64,000 bases of DNA, taken from contig NZ_JNLL01000001.1 in assembly GCF_000703085.1 (NCBI RefSeq), forward strand, positions 248,001 through 312,000, written 5' to 3'. Every line of letters starts with the position of its first letter. The first letter of the stretch is position 1. Positions 27,141 through 35,396 of this stretch are shown piece by piece. Made by a program: the position numbers and the translations under genes. This DNA is from Persephonella sp. KM09-Lau-8. Its GTDB lineage: Bacteria; Aquificota; Aquificia; Aquificales; Hydrogenothermaceae. The notes under the pieces were generated by a model. The model was given only the letters and a program-made list of their open reading frames with translations. It searched no databases and was not told the DNA's origin.

Positions 27141-27209
27141 TCTCATAAAATCAAACAATGTTTGAAAATAGAATATTGATACAATCAAAGTAAAAGGAGG
27201 ATTATATAA

Positions 27210-27539
27210 ATGGCTTACGGAGAATGGCAACTTAAAGCATGGCATGAAATACCAATAGGTTCTATAGTTCCAGAAGCAGGCTCAAGTAGAGTTAACCATA
27301 CAGGTTCATGGAGAATGCTCAGGCCTGTCCTGAACTATGACAAATGTACACACTGTCTTATATGCTGGATTTTCTGCCCAGATGATTCTATTCCTGTATC
27401 TCCACAGGAAAGATTTGAAACAGATTTTGACTACTGTAAAGGCTGTGGTATCTGTGCAGTTGAATGTCCTTATGATGCTCTTGAAATGGTTCCTGAAATG
27501 GAAGTTAAACTAAAAGAACTTGAAGAAGAATTAGGCTAA
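27210..27539 (+). CDS. porD: 2-oxoacid:ferredoxin oxidoreductase delta subunit (ferredoxin-like)
   Basis: 109 residues with two [4Fe-4S] motifs: CTHCLICWIFCPDDSI and CKGCGICAVECPYDALEM. The N-terminal ~50 residues (WHEIPIGSIVPEAGSS, TGSWRMLRPVLN) are the usual delta-subunit lead. It passes electrons from the thiamine site to external ferredoxin. An AAAGGAGG site precedes the ATG. The 69-base gap upstream is the largest within the operon, and no terminator is seen in it. Confidence 0.94.
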   Translation: MAYGEWQLKAWHEIPIGSIVPEAGSSRVNHTGSWRMLRPVLNYDKCTHCLICWIFCPDDSIPVSPQERFETDFDYCKGCGICAVECPYDALEMVPEMEVKLKELEEELG

Positions 27540-27558
27540 AAAATTGGAGGTTTAAAAT

Positions 27559-28752
27559 ATGGCTCAAACAAAGGTAGTAGCTTTAACAGGTAATCAGGCC
27601 GCTGCAGAGGCCATGAGACAAATTAATTTTGATGTTGCAGCGGTTTATCCAATATCTCCCCAAACAGAATTAATGGGATTTTTTGCAGAGTATGTTGCAA
27701 ATGGAGAAGTAGATACAGAATTAATTGCTGTTGATGGTGAGCACTCTGCAATGGCAACCTGTATAGGTGCTGCAGCCGCAGGTGCAAGAACAATAACAGC
27801 TTCAGCTGGTCCAGGTATAGCTTATATGGTAGAAAACCTTTATGTTGCTTCTGGAATGAGGGTTCCAATTGTTCTCTTAGATGTTAACAGAGCATTATCT
27901 GCACCACTTTCTATTCACTGTGATCACGCAGATAGTATGCTTACAAGGGATACAAGCTGGATATCCCTATTCTCTGAAAATGCCCAGGAAGCATACCACA
28001 ACATAATAATGTCTGTAAAAATTTCTGAAAAAGCAATGTTCCCAATTATTGTTAACTATGATGGATATATTGTTTCACACTCTATTGAGGACGTAGAAAT
28101 TTTAGACGATGAAACAGTTAGAAACTTCGTTGGGCCTTCTGACATACATAGAATCCCATATCCACTTTTAGATGTTGAAAAACCAGTTACTTATGGTGCA
28201 ACAGCACAACCAGACTACTACACAGAATGTAAGTATCAGCAGCATGTTGATTTCCTGAAGGTCTATGACATTGTTAAAGAAGTTTTTGCCGAGTTTGCAG
28301 AAATTATAGGAAAACATTATGACTTTATAGAAGAATACAAAACAGAAGATGCAGAATATATCGGAATATCGATGGGTTCATCTTTCGGAACACTGAAGGA
28401 TGCTGTTGATAGATTAAGAGAGCAGGGTAAAAAAGTTGGAGCTATCAAAATAAGACTTTACAGACCTTTCCCAGCTAAAGAAATAGCTCAGGCACTTTCT
28501 AAAGCTAAAGGAGTTGTTGTTTTAGACAGAGCAGACTCTTTTGATGGAATAGGTGGGCCATTATTCAAAGATATAGTTACCTCTCTTATGTGGACAGAAA
28601 ACAAACCTTTTGTTCATAACTTCATTTATGGACTTGGTGGAAGGGAAATCCATGAAGAAGAATTTATGAGAGCATTTGATAGACTTGAACGCCTTGAAAA
28701 AGGCATTGATACAAGAGACAGCTTTGTAGAATACTTACAAGTGAGGGAGTAA
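27559..28752 (+). CDS. porA: 2-oxoacid:ferredoxin oxidoreductase alpha subunit
   Basis: 397 residues. The N-terminal pyrimidine-binding domain has ALTGNQAAAEAMRQINFDVAAVYPISPQTELM and the ASAGPGIAYMVENLYVASGMRVPIVL stretch; HCDHADSM and RDTSWISLFSENAQEAYH follow, then the transketolase C-terminal-like IKIRLYRPFP and VLDRADSF. It forms half of the thiamine diphosphate/substrate site with the beta subunit. GGAGG site at -10; 19 bases after porD. Confidence 0.94.
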   Translation: MAQTKVVALTGNQAAAEAMRQINFDVAAVYPISPQTELMGFFAEYVANGEVDTELIAVDGEHSAMATCIGAAAAGARTITASAGPGIAYMVENLYVASGMRVPIVLLDVNRALSAPLSIHCDHADSMLTRDTSWISLFSENAQEAYHNIIMSVKISEKAMFPIIVNYDGYIVSHSIEDVEILDDETVRNFVGPSDIHRIPYPLLDVEKPVTYGATAQPDYYTECKYQQHVDFLKVYDIVKEVFAEFAEIIGKHYDFIEEYKTEDAEYIGISMGSSFGTLKDAVDRLREQGKKVGAIKIRLYRPFPAKEIAQALSKAKGVVVLDRADSFDGIGGPLFKDIVTSLMWTENKPFVHNFIYGLGGREIHEEEFMRAFDRLERLEKGIDTRDSFVEYLQVRE

Positions 28753-28754
28753 TC

Positions 28755-29777
28755 ATGGCAAAAAAGAGACCTATAGCATTATTATCAGAGTTAGCTTCTC
28801 ATAGAGAAACTTTTGGTGACCAGATGCCACTTGCACCTGGTCATAGAATGTGTATCGGTTGTGGAATTCCACCAATTGTTAATGAAATCTTACTTGCAAT
28901 AAACGAGCCTGTTATTGTTGCAAACGCAACAGGATGTCTGGAAGTTACAACAGGTGTTTATCCTGTAACAGCATGGAACGTGCCATGGATACACGTAAAC
29001 TTCCAATCAACAGCAACTGTTGCAGCTGGTGTTGAGGCTGCATACAAAGTTCTAAAGAAGAAAGGAGTTATTCCTGAAGATAAAAGAGTTCATGTTGTTG
29101 CTTTTGGTGGAGACGGTGGTTCTTATGATATTGGATTTCAGGCTTTATCTGCTACAGCTGAAAGAGGACATGATGTTCTTTATGTTTGTTATAACAACGA
29201 AGGATATCAAAACACAGGATATCAAAGGTCTTCTGCTACTCCGATAGGTGCTTACACAAAAACAACACCTGTAGGAAAAGCACATATCGGTAAAGAAGAA
29301 CCAAGAAAAGACCTTACAATGATTATGGCTGCCCACGGAATTCCTTATGTTGCACAGGCTTCTCCACATATATTCAGGGATCTTACAAAGAAAACTAAAA
29401 AAGCAATGTCAATGCCCGGATTCAAATTTATAAATGTTCTTGAGCCCTGTACACTTTCTTGGAGATTTGCTCCAGAAGATACAATGAGACTTGCTAAACT
29501 GGCTGTTGAAACAAGATACTGGCCTGTTTACGAAGTAATAGATGGAAAATACTGGAAAGTAAATATAAAACCTAAAAAACCAAAACCAATTGAAGAATAC
29601 ATTGCAGCTCAGCCAAGATGGAAACACGTTCTTAAATATCCAGAGGTTCTGGAGAGAATTCAAAAAGAAGTTGATGAGAAATGGAATCTCCTTCTTCACC
29701 TTGAAGAGATGTCTAAGAAACTTGCAGAAGAAGAAGGTATTGACTACGAAGAATTATTCAAAGTTCCAGAAGATTAA
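28755..29777 (+). CDS. porB: 2-oxoacid:ferredoxin oxidoreductase beta subunit
   Basis: 340 residues. ThDP/Mg motif HVVAFGGDGGSYDIGFQALSATAERGHDVLYVCYNNEGYQNTGYQRS; cluster-ligand Cys in GHRMCIGCGIPP (C32, C35), NATGCLEV, and FINVLEPCTLSW. The beta subunit holds ThDP and one [4Fe-4S]. Two bases after porA, and followed by a strong hairpin terminator that closes the operon. Confidence 0.95.
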   Translation: MAKKRPIALLSELASHRETFGDQMPLAPGHRMCIGCGIPPIVNEILLAINEPVIVANATGCLEVTTGVYPVTAWNVPWIHVNFQSTATVAAGVEAAYKVLKKKGVIPEDKRVHVVAFGGDGGSYDIGFQALSATAERGHDVLYVCYNNEGYQNTGYQRSSATPIGAYTKTTPVGKAHIGKEEPRKDLTMIMAAHGIPYVAQASPHIFRDLTKKTKKAMSMPGFKFINVLEPCTLSWRFAPEDTMRLAKLAVETRYWPVYEVIDGKYWKVNIKPKKPKPIEEYIAAQPRWKHVLKYPEVLERIQKEVDEKWNLLLHLEEMSKKLAEEEGIDYEELFKVPED

Positions 29778-29782
29778 AATCA

Positions 29783-29804
29783 AGGGGGCGAAAGCCCCCT
29801 TTTA
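29783..29804. terminator. Terminator closing the oxidoreductase operon (probably bidirectional)
   Basis: AGGGGGC (29783-29789), GAAA loop, GCCCCCT (29794-29800), then TTTATT. On the minus strand the same stem is followed by TTGATTTTAATC, so it may also stop the convergent DUF302 gene ending at 29805. Confidence 0.92.
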
Positions 29805-30293
29805 TTACTCATAAGGAGTATATTTACTACTCATAAATCTGGCAGCTGTTTTGTTAAGTATATCAATCATCTCATTTTTAACCTGATTCAAAAAGGCTTC
29901 AAATTTTTTATCGTTGGGAGCATAAATCTTCCCCAGTTCCATAACATCCTCAACCATTATAACTACCTTGTTTCCCTCTACATAAATAGCCATTTTACAC
30001 GGGATAATGACACCGATAGGTTTAAAATACTCAACACCTTTTTTCAGATACTTAGCTTTACAAAGCAGATGGGTTTTGTAAGGAGTTTTGGATTTTACAG
30101 TTTTGTCAACATTCATTGTATGAATCACATCCCATCCATGATTGGTAATTTCTTCTTGCAGTTTGGCATTTATCACCTTAAAAGAGCCCTTTTTTATCAC
30201 CACATAGTAATAGCCCTTTTCATACTGGACAAAGTCCTCGTAAGCAAAGCTATAGCCTATCAAAAGAGCTACAGCTATTATGATGGTTTTCAT
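29805..30293 (-). CDS. Secreted DUF302-family protein
   Basis: 162 residues from the ATG at 30293, which has an AAAGGAGG site eight bases upstream; a GTG nine bases earlier is less well placed. Signal peptide MKTIIIAVALLIGYSFA. The rest resembles DUF302: FQEE-type helix LQEEITNHGWDVIHTMNV, KTHLLCKAKYLKKGV, IGVIIPCKMAIYVEGNKVVIMVEDV, and a C-terminal helix. DUF302 proteins bind small molecules or lipids in some studies, but the role is not established. Two cysteines (C about 77 and 95) are present. It converges on porB and shares the terminator. Confidence 0.8.
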   Translation of the reverse strand: MKTIIIAVALLIGYSFAYEDFVQYEKGYYYVVIKKGSFKVINAKLQEEITNHGWDVIHTMNVDKTVKSKTPYKTHLLCKAKYLKKGVEYFKPIGVIIPCKMAIYVEGNKVVIMVEDVMELGKIYAPNDKKFEAFLNQVKNEMIDILNKTAARFMSSKYTPYE

Positions 30294-30390
30294 AATAATC
30301 ACCTCCTTTATAGTTTTTATATTAAATATAGAAATATAATTAACGATTGTCTATACAAAAATATATTTATGAAATCAGATTGAAATGGCA

Positions 30391-30396
30391 TATAAT
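30391..30396 (+). promoter_or_regulatory. Candidate -10 element before the TPR gene
   Basis: A perfect TATAAT at 30391-30396 lies 27 bases before the ATG of the TPR gene in an AT-rich divergent gap. No good -35 was found at 16-18 bases, so this is a weak promoter call. Confidence 0.4.
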
Positions 30397-30422
30397 ATCT
30401 ATTTCTGGTAAAGGAGGAAGTT

Positions 30423-30743
30423 ATGTCAGATAGAATAAATATCTTAAAAAAGGCTTTAGAAAAAGACCCAGATAATCCTCTTGGTTTATATGGACTGGCA
30501 GTAGAGCTTTTTAAGGAAAAAAAATATGATGAGGCAATTTTATATCTGAAAAAATATCTTGATATCCATGAGGATGAAGGTTCTGCATATAGACTTTTGG
30601 CACAATCTTATCTGAATATTGGAGATATTGAGAAAGCAATAGAGTATTACCAGAAGGGTATTGAACAGGCTAAAAAATTTAATCATGATTCAATGGTTGA
30701 GGAATTTCAGGCTGAGATAGAAAATCTAAAAAGTATGCTTTAG
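30423..30743 (+). CDS. TPR-repeat protein
   Basis: 106 residues made of about three tetratricopeptide repeats: DNPLGLYGLAVELFKEKKYDEAILYLKKYLDIHED, then GSAYRLLAQSYLNIGDIEKAIEYYQKGIEQAK. No signal peptide, so cytosolic, probably a protein-binding adaptor. AAAGGAGG site before the ATG. The GT9 glycosyltransferase gene starts eight bases after its stop, so it may assist LPS assembly, but no sequence feature ties it to a partner. Confidence 0.85.
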   Translation: MSDRINILKKALEKDPDNPLGLYGLAVELFKEKKYDEAILYLKKYLDIHEDEGSAYRLLAQSYLNIGDIEKAIEYYQKGIEQAKKFNHDSMVEEFQAEIENLKSML

Positions 30744-30751
30744 GGGAAATT

Positions 30752-31729
30752 TTGAGAATACTGGTAATCAGATTTTCTTCACTGGGAGATGTGATATTAG
30801 CCAGTAGCATTCTTAATCCTCTTTATGAGTCCGGTTATGCTGTTGATTTCCTTACACTTAAACCTTTTGCATCTTTATTTGAAAAGGATTACAGGATTAA
30901 CAAAATCTTAGCTCCTGAAAAAGAAAATCTAAACTCAATTCTCCAGATTAAACAATTTGCTTCTTCTCTTGAAAACTATGATGTAGTTATTGATATCCAT
31001 AGAAATCTAAGGTCTTTTTTGTTAACTAAGTTCTTAAATGCAAAAGTCTTAAAATATCCAAAGAATGCATTAAAAAGAAGGGCTTACACGAACCCATTTT
31101 TAAGAAAATACATAAAAGATGAATTTAATGTTTTGCAGGCTTACAGCCAGCCTTTAAAGGAACTGGGTATAAATCTGACAGAAATACCAAAACCTGAAAT
31201 TATGTTAACTTCTGAAGATAAAGAAACAGTTAAAAAATTACTCCCTGAAAATTTTATTGTCATAGGAGCAGGAGCCAGATATCAAAATAAAGCCTATCCA
31301 TACTACGACAAAGTTGCAAAATTACTTGGACAGAGAGGATTTAATGTTGTTTTAATTGGTAGCAAAGAAGACAAAGAAAATGACTTTAATATCTATCCTG
31401 AAAATACCATTGATTTAAGGGGAAAGCTTTCTCTCAGAGAAAGCCTTGCAACCATTTCCCATGCAAAACTTACCATTAGCAATGATAGTGCAGTGGCTCA
31501 CATGTCAAGGGCTGTTAAAGTTCCTGTCCTTATGATTTATGGTGCCACCCATCCATATTTTGGTTTTGCTCCTTTAAAAGATGAAGGGGATTATATCTGC
31601 CTTAACCTTCCCTGTCAGCCATGTGATATACACGGAAAGAAAAAATGCAAACTTGAAACAGTGGATTGTCTTACCGGCATAGCTCCTTCTGAAATTACAG
31701 AAAAAGCCCTGAAGCTAATTAAGTTATAA
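30752..31729 (+). CDS. Glycosyltransferase family 9 protein (heptosyltransferase-like)
   Basis: 325 residues starting at a TTG (MRILVIRFSSLGDVILASSIL). GT9 motifs: VIDIHRNLRSF, IGAGARYQNKAYPYYDKVAKLL, VLIGSKEDKEND, TISNDSAVAHMSRAVKVPVLMIYGATHPYFGF and a C-terminal PCQPCDIHGKKKCKL pattern like the WaaF-like gene at 4192. It probably adds a heptose or similar sugar to the lipopolysaccharide core. I keep the symbol empty because WaaC, WaaF and WaaQ types cannot be separated by reading alone. Confidence 0.85.
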   Translation: MRILVIRFSSLGDVILASSILNPLYESGYAVDFLTLKPFASLFEKDYRINKILAPEKENLNSILQIKQFASSLENYDVVIDIHRNLRSFLLTKFLNAKVLKYPKNALKRRAYTNPFLRKYIKDEFNVLQAYSQPLKELGINLTEIPKPEIMLTSEDKETVKKLLPENFIVIGAGARYQNKAYPYYDKVAKLLGQRGFNVVLIGSKEDKENDFNIYPENTIDLRGKLSLRESLATISHAKLTISNDSAVAHMSRAVKVPVLMIYGATHPYFGFAPLKDEGDYICLNLPCQPCDIHGKKKCKLETVDCLTGIAPSEITEKALKLIKL

Positions 31730-31758
31730 TAATTACTAAAAATTTTTTGGGAGCTGAT

Positions 31759-32394
31759 ATGGAGAAGAAAAAACTTCCCCTTGAGCAAGATGTTGATATT
31801 GAATTTGAATACAAAGTCTATATGTTTCTTGATTTTGTAAAGAAAAATATAAAGCTTTTCATTGCAGGTATAATTTTGATTATCTTACTAATTGTAGCCT
31901 TCTTCTATTACAAACATCATAAACAGGAAATCCTTAACAAATCATCTTCCATAGCCTATCAGATAAGCAAACTTTATCAGGATAAAAAATATGAAGAAGC
32001 AGAAAAACTTATAAATAAACTTAAAAAGGAATATCCAGATTCTCCTTTTGTGAAAGTAGCTATTGCCTATGACCTTCTTATAAAAAAAGACCAGAACAAA
32101 ATAACCCCAGATGATATCAACAAACTACAGGTAAGGCTTAACTCACAACAGCTTAATGCAGGGCTTACAGAATATAAAGGATATCTGTATTACAAAAACA
32201 AAGAATATGGCAAAACATTAAACACTATAAAAACAATAGACCAGAGATATTATAACTATATTTCTGCACTTACTCTAAAGGCTTTCACATTGCAAAAAAC
32301 AGGCAATTCTTCGGAAGCAAAAAATATATTTAATGAAATTCTCCAGTTTTCAAAATATGACTACTTTAAACTTTTAGCAAAAGAAAATCTTTAA
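31759..32394 (+). CDS. Membrane-anchored TPR-like protein (YfgM-like layout)
   Basis: 211 residues from ATG 31759, five bases after a GGGAG site (a TTG at 31747 is in frame but less well placed). A short cytoplasmic N-terminus precedes one membrane helix (IAGIILIILLIVAFFYYKHH, about residues 33-52), then a long helical region of TPR-like pairs: YQDKKYEEAEKLINKLKKEYPDS, KDQNKITPDDINKL, YKNKEYGKTLNTIKT and LKAFTLQKTGNSSEAKNIFNEIL. The layout recalls YfgM, a periplasmic-side ancillary protein of the Sec translocon, but similarity is architectural only. It precedes purC by 11 bases. Confidence 0.7.
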   Translation: MEKKKLPLEQDVDIEFEYKVYMFLDFVKKNIKLFIAGIILIILLIVAFFYYKHHKQEILNKSSSIAYQISKLYQDKKYEEAEKLINKLKKEYPDSPFVKVAIAYDLLIKKDQNKITPDDINKLQVRLNSQQLNAGLTEYKGYLYYKNKEYGKTLNTIKTIDQRYYNYISALTLKAFTLQKTGNSSEAKNIFNEILQFSKYDYFKLLAKENL

Positions 32395-32405
32395 GGAGGA
32401 TTTAG

Positions 32406-33125
32406 ATGGAAAAAAAGGAAAAACTATATGAAGGAAAGGCAAAAATAATATACGCTACTGATGAACCTGATAAAGTAATAGCTTATTACAAAGATTCTGC
32501 AACAGCTTTTGATGCTATTAAAAAAGCTACAATAAAAGGAAAAGGTGTCCTTAACAACACAATTGCTTCATTTTTCTTTAAACTTCTAAATGAGAAAGGC
32601 ATTCCCACCCACTTTATAAAACAGCTTTCAGACAGGGAGATGCTTATATATAAAGTGGAAATAATACCTGTTGAGGTTGTTGTCAGAAATATCGCAGCCG
32701 GCAGTATAGTAAAAAGACTTGGTATCCCTGAAAAGACAGAATTTAATCCACCTCTGGTGGAGTTTTATCTTAAAAATGATGAACTCCATGACCCTATAAT
32801 CTGCGAACAGCACATATATGCTATGAACCTTGCCACACCTGAGGAAGTTCAAAAAATGAAAGAGCTTGCCCTGAAAGTAAATGAAATCCTCAAAGAATTT
32901 ATGGCAAAGCAGGGTGTAATACTTGTTGATTTTAAACTGGAGTTTGGAAGAAAAGATGGTGAGATAGTCCTTGCAGATGAAATATCACCTGATACATGCA
33001 GGTTCTGGGATGCAAAAACAGGAGAAAGCCTTGATAAAGACAGATTTAGATTTGACCTTGGAGACCTTATAGAAGGATACAAAAAAATACTTGAAAAGAT
33101 AGAAGGGGAAAAGAAAGATGCTTGA
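32406..33125 (+). CDS. purC: Phosphoribosylaminoimidazole-succinocarboxamide synthase
   Basis: 239 residues of the standard SAICAR synthetase: LYEGKAKIIYATDEPDKVI, AFDAIKKATIKGKGVLNN, PVEVVVRNIAAGSIVKRLG, the DPIICEQHI motif, VDFKLEFGR and LADEISPDTCRFWD. It joins aspartate to CAIR in purine synthesis, using ATP. AAGGAGG site before ATG. The last eight bases overlap the galU start. Confidence 0.97.
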   Translation: MEKKEKLYEGKAKIIYATDEPDKVIAYYKDSATAFDAIKKATIKGKGVLNNTIASFFFKLLNEKGIPTHFIKQLSDREMLIYKVEIIPVEVVVRNIAAGSIVKRLGIPEKTEFNPPLVEFYLKNDELHDPIICEQHIYAMNLATPEEVQKMKELALKVNEILKEFMAKQGVILVDFKLEFGRKDGEIVLADEISPDTCRFWDAKTGESLDKDRFRFDLGDLIEGYKKILEKIEGEKKDA

Positions 33126-33999
33126 AGTTAGAAAAGCAGTAATTCCTGTTGCAGGATTTGGAACACGATTTTTACCTGCTACAAAAGCAACTCCAAAAGA
33201 GATGATGCCTATTGTGGATAAGCCTATCATCCAATATATAGTTGAAGAAGCTGTTGCCTCAGGGATTGATACAATAATCTTTGTTACAGGAAGACACAAA
33301 AGGGCGATAGAAGACCATTTTGATTATGCACCAGACCTTGAGGAAGCTCTTGAAAGGGCAGGAAAGGAAGAACTGGTTCAGCTTGTTAGAGAGGTATCAA
33401 ACCTTGCAAATTTCATATATATCAGACAAAAGGAGCAGCTTGGTCTTGGACATGCCATACTTACAGCTGAACCGGCTATAGGAAATGAGCCATTTGCTGT
33501 TTTGCTGGGAGATGAATTAATAATAAATCATGCATACCCGGGATTAAAACAATTGATAGATGTTTATAGAAAATTTGGTAAATCTGTTATAGGGACAACA
33601 GAAGTTCCCAAAGAAGAAACATACAAATACGGGATAGTGGAAGGAACATTTATAGAAGAAAATATAAGACTGGTTAATTATCTTGTGGAAAAACCAGAAC
33701 CAGAAGAAGCCCCATCCACATCTGCAATTATCGGTAGATATATCCTTACCCCAAATATATTTGATGCTTTAAAAAGAACACCGTTTGGAAAAGGCGGTGA
33801 ACTCCAGCTTACAGATGCCCTGATGACCCTTAGAAAAGATGAAGTTATTTACTCAAAGGATATAGAAGGAATAAGACACGACACAGGTAATAAATTTGGA
33901 TATATAAAAGCTATTGTTGATTTTGCTCTGGAGAGGGAAGATACAAAGGACTTTGTCAAAGAGTTAATACTTCAAAAGGCAAAAGAGCTTGAAGGATAA
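33118..33999 (+). CDS. galU: UTP-glucose-1-phosphate uridylyltransferase
   Basis: 293 residues. N-terminal nucleotide-binding signature AVIPVAGFGTRFLPATKATPKEMMPIVDKPIIQYIVEEA, then QKEQLGLGHAILTAEP, LLGDELI, KYGIVEG, LVEKPEPEEAPS and GGELQLTDAL. GalU makes UDP-glucose for LPS, glycolipids and the GT20 synthase in this window. The start overlaps purC by eight bases, and the stop overlaps rsmA by 11. Confidence 0.97.
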   Translation: MLEVRKAVIPVAGFGTRFLPATKATPKEMMPIVDKPIIQYIVEEAVASGIDTIIFVTGRHKRAIEDHFDYAPDLEEALERAGKEELVQLVREVSNLANFIYIRQKEQLGLGHAILTAEPAIGNEPFAVLLGDELIINHAYPGLKQLIDVYRKFGKSVIGTTEVPKEETYKYGIVEGTFIEENIRLVNYLVEKPEPEEAPSTSAIIGRYILTPNIFDALKRTPFGKGGELQLTDALMTLRKDEVIYSKDIEGIRHDTGNKFGYIKAIVDFALEREDTKDFVKELILQKAKELEG

Positions 34000-34753
34000 A
34001 GGATTTAGAACCAAAAAAAAATTTGGACAACATCTTTTAATAGCATCAGGGGTAATACAAAAAATAGTAGATGAGATAGATGTCCGGCCAGAAGATATTA
34101 TTGTTGAAATAGGGGTAGGCACAGGGCAGTTAACAGAAGAAATACTAAAAAGAAATCCTAAAAAACTATACGGAATTGAGATTGACCCTGAGGCCTATCC
34201 TATAATAGAGGAAAAATTTTCAGAGTATAAAAATTTCCAGCTAATTAAAAAAGATTTTTTTGATGTAAACCTCTTTGAACTATCTGAAGGTCAAAAAATC
34301 AAAGTGGTAGGAAATCTCCCTTACAACGTGGCATCTCTTATTCTGGTAAATATGCCTTTTTATATTGATATTATCCAGCTATGTGTATTTATGCTACAAA
34401 AAGAAGTAGCAGAAAAACTAATTGCAAAACCTAAAACAAAGCAATACACATTTTTATCTGTTTTTATACAAACATTTTTTGATGTGGAATATGTTATGAG
34501 TGTTCCTGCCAGATTTTTCAAGCCACCACCTAAAGTGACATCTGCCGTCGTGAAACTTATTCCCAAAGAAAAACCCCCAATTGACAAAGTAAAAGAGTAT
34601 AAAAACTTTGTTTCCCATCTATTTTCAGCCCGTAGAAAGATGCTCAGGACTAAATTGCCTGTTGAGGTTTTAAAAAAAGCAGATATTCCTGAGACTGCAA
34701 GGGCTGAAGAGCTAACAGTAGAAGACTTTATAAACCTTTTTAAAAATTCCTGA
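33989..34753 (+). CDS. rsmA: 16S rRNA dimethyladenosine transferase (KsgA)
   Basis: 254 residues beginning MKDKGFRTKKKFGQHLL from a TTG. SAM-binding GVGTGQLTEEILKR, acidic ligand IEIDPEAYPI, catalytic NLPYNVASLIL (NLPY), VARFFKPPPKVTSAV and a C-terminal LFSARRKMLRTKLP helix. It dimethylates the two adjacent adenosines near the 3' end of 16S rRNA. Overlaps galU by 11 bases, so the TTG lies within galU; no strong site precedes it, consistent with coupled translation. Confidence 0.95.
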   Translation: MKDKGFRTKKKFGQHLLIASGVIQKIVDEIDVRPEDIIVEIGVGTGQLTEEILKRNPKKLYGIEIDPEAYPIIEEKFSEYKNFQLIKKDFFDVNLFELSEGQKIKVVGNLPYNVASLILVNMPFYIDIIQLCVFMLQKEVAEKLIAKPKTKQYTFLSVFIQTFFDVEYVMSVPARFFKPPPKVTSAVVKLIPKEKPPIDKVKEYKNFVSHLFSARRKMLRTKLPVEVLKKADIPETARAEELTVEDFINLFKNS

Positions 34754-34781
34754 TTGAAAAATTCCTTAAAATATATATATT
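34754..34781 (+). promoter_or_regulatory. Candidate promoter upstream of the DUF503-rbfA-sppA genes
   Basis: TTGAAA (34754-34759) and TATATT (34776-34781) are spaced 16 bases apart in the 55-base gap following rsmA; transcription would start about 34788. By-eye call in an AT-rich gap. Confidence 0.4.
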
Positions 34782-34808
34782 CACAAAAAAATTTTTTTCA
34801 GGGAGAAG

Positions 34809-35090
34809 ATGTTTATAGGAAGTATTGTTTTTGATATGTATATCCCCCATGCAACCTCATTGAAGGAAAAAAGAATGGTTGTCCGCTCAATGAAGGAGAA
34901 ACTAAAGGCCAAATTTAATGTTTCGGTATCAGAGGTTGGAAATCAGGATTTATGGCAGTCTGCACAGGTTGCAGTTGTGATGGTTGCTCCAGACCAAAAA
35001 CAGGTGGAAAAAGTAATGCAAAATATAATAAACTTTGTAGAAATTAATTTTCCTGAAGTCCATATAAATATTTATAAGGAGATATACTAA
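34809..35090 (+). CDS. DUF503 / YlxP-like protein
   Basis: 93 residues: GSIVFDMYIPHATSLKEKRMVVRSMKEKLKAKFNVSVSEVGNQDLWQSAQVAVVMVAPD, then a helix and final strand FPEVHINIYKEIY. DUF503 proteins are small alpha-beta proteins that occur beside infB/rbfA, as here, and are suspected ribosome-biogenesis factors. GGGAGAAG site before ATG; rbfA starts two bases after its stop. Confidence 0.88.
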   Translation: MFIGSIVFDMYIPHATSLKEKRMVVRSMKEKLKAKFNVSVSEVGNQDLWQSAQVAVVMVAPDQKQVEKVMQNIINFVEINFPEVHINIYKEIY

Positions 35091-35092
35091 AA

Positions 35093-35386
35093 ATGAAAAA
35101 AAGCCATAAATCAGAAAAAGTTAATGCAGCAATAAGAAAAGCATTAAGTGAGGTATTCCTATACGATATGCCACTACAGGATAATCTAATCACAATTACA
35201 AATGTAGAAACTGCACCAGATTTAAGCAAATCAGATATTTATATAACAGCTCTAAAAGATGTTGAAAAAGTTGCTGAAGAACTAAATCAAAAGCAGGGTT
35301 ATATCGGGCATTTACTTAGCAAAAGGGTAAAAATCAGAAAAATACCAGTGCTAAAATTCATACCAGTTCCTTCATCAACTATCTAA
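35093..35386 (+). CDS. rbfA: Ribosome-binding factor A
   Basis: 97 residues. KH-type fold: KSHKSEKVNAAIRKALSEVFLYDM, LITITNVETAPDLSKSDIYITAL, GYIGHLLSKRVKIRKIPVLKFIP. Slightly short compared with the usual ~115-130 because the acidic C-tail is missing. RbfA helps 30S maturation and cold adaptation. The ATG lies close to a GGAG site in the end of the DUF503 gene. Confidence 0.9.
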   Translation: MKKSHKSEKVNAAIRKALSEVFLYDMPLQDNLITITNVETAPDLSKSDIYITALKDVEKVAEELNQKQGYIGHLLSKRVKIRKIPVLKFIPVPSSTI

Positions 35387-35396
35387 CGGGGGAAAT

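Noticed and set aside
27176-27188. TTGAT-ACA-ATCAA inverted repeat between porG and porD
   Set aside because: Spacing is three, not the four of FNR/CRP boxes, and it lies inside an operon.
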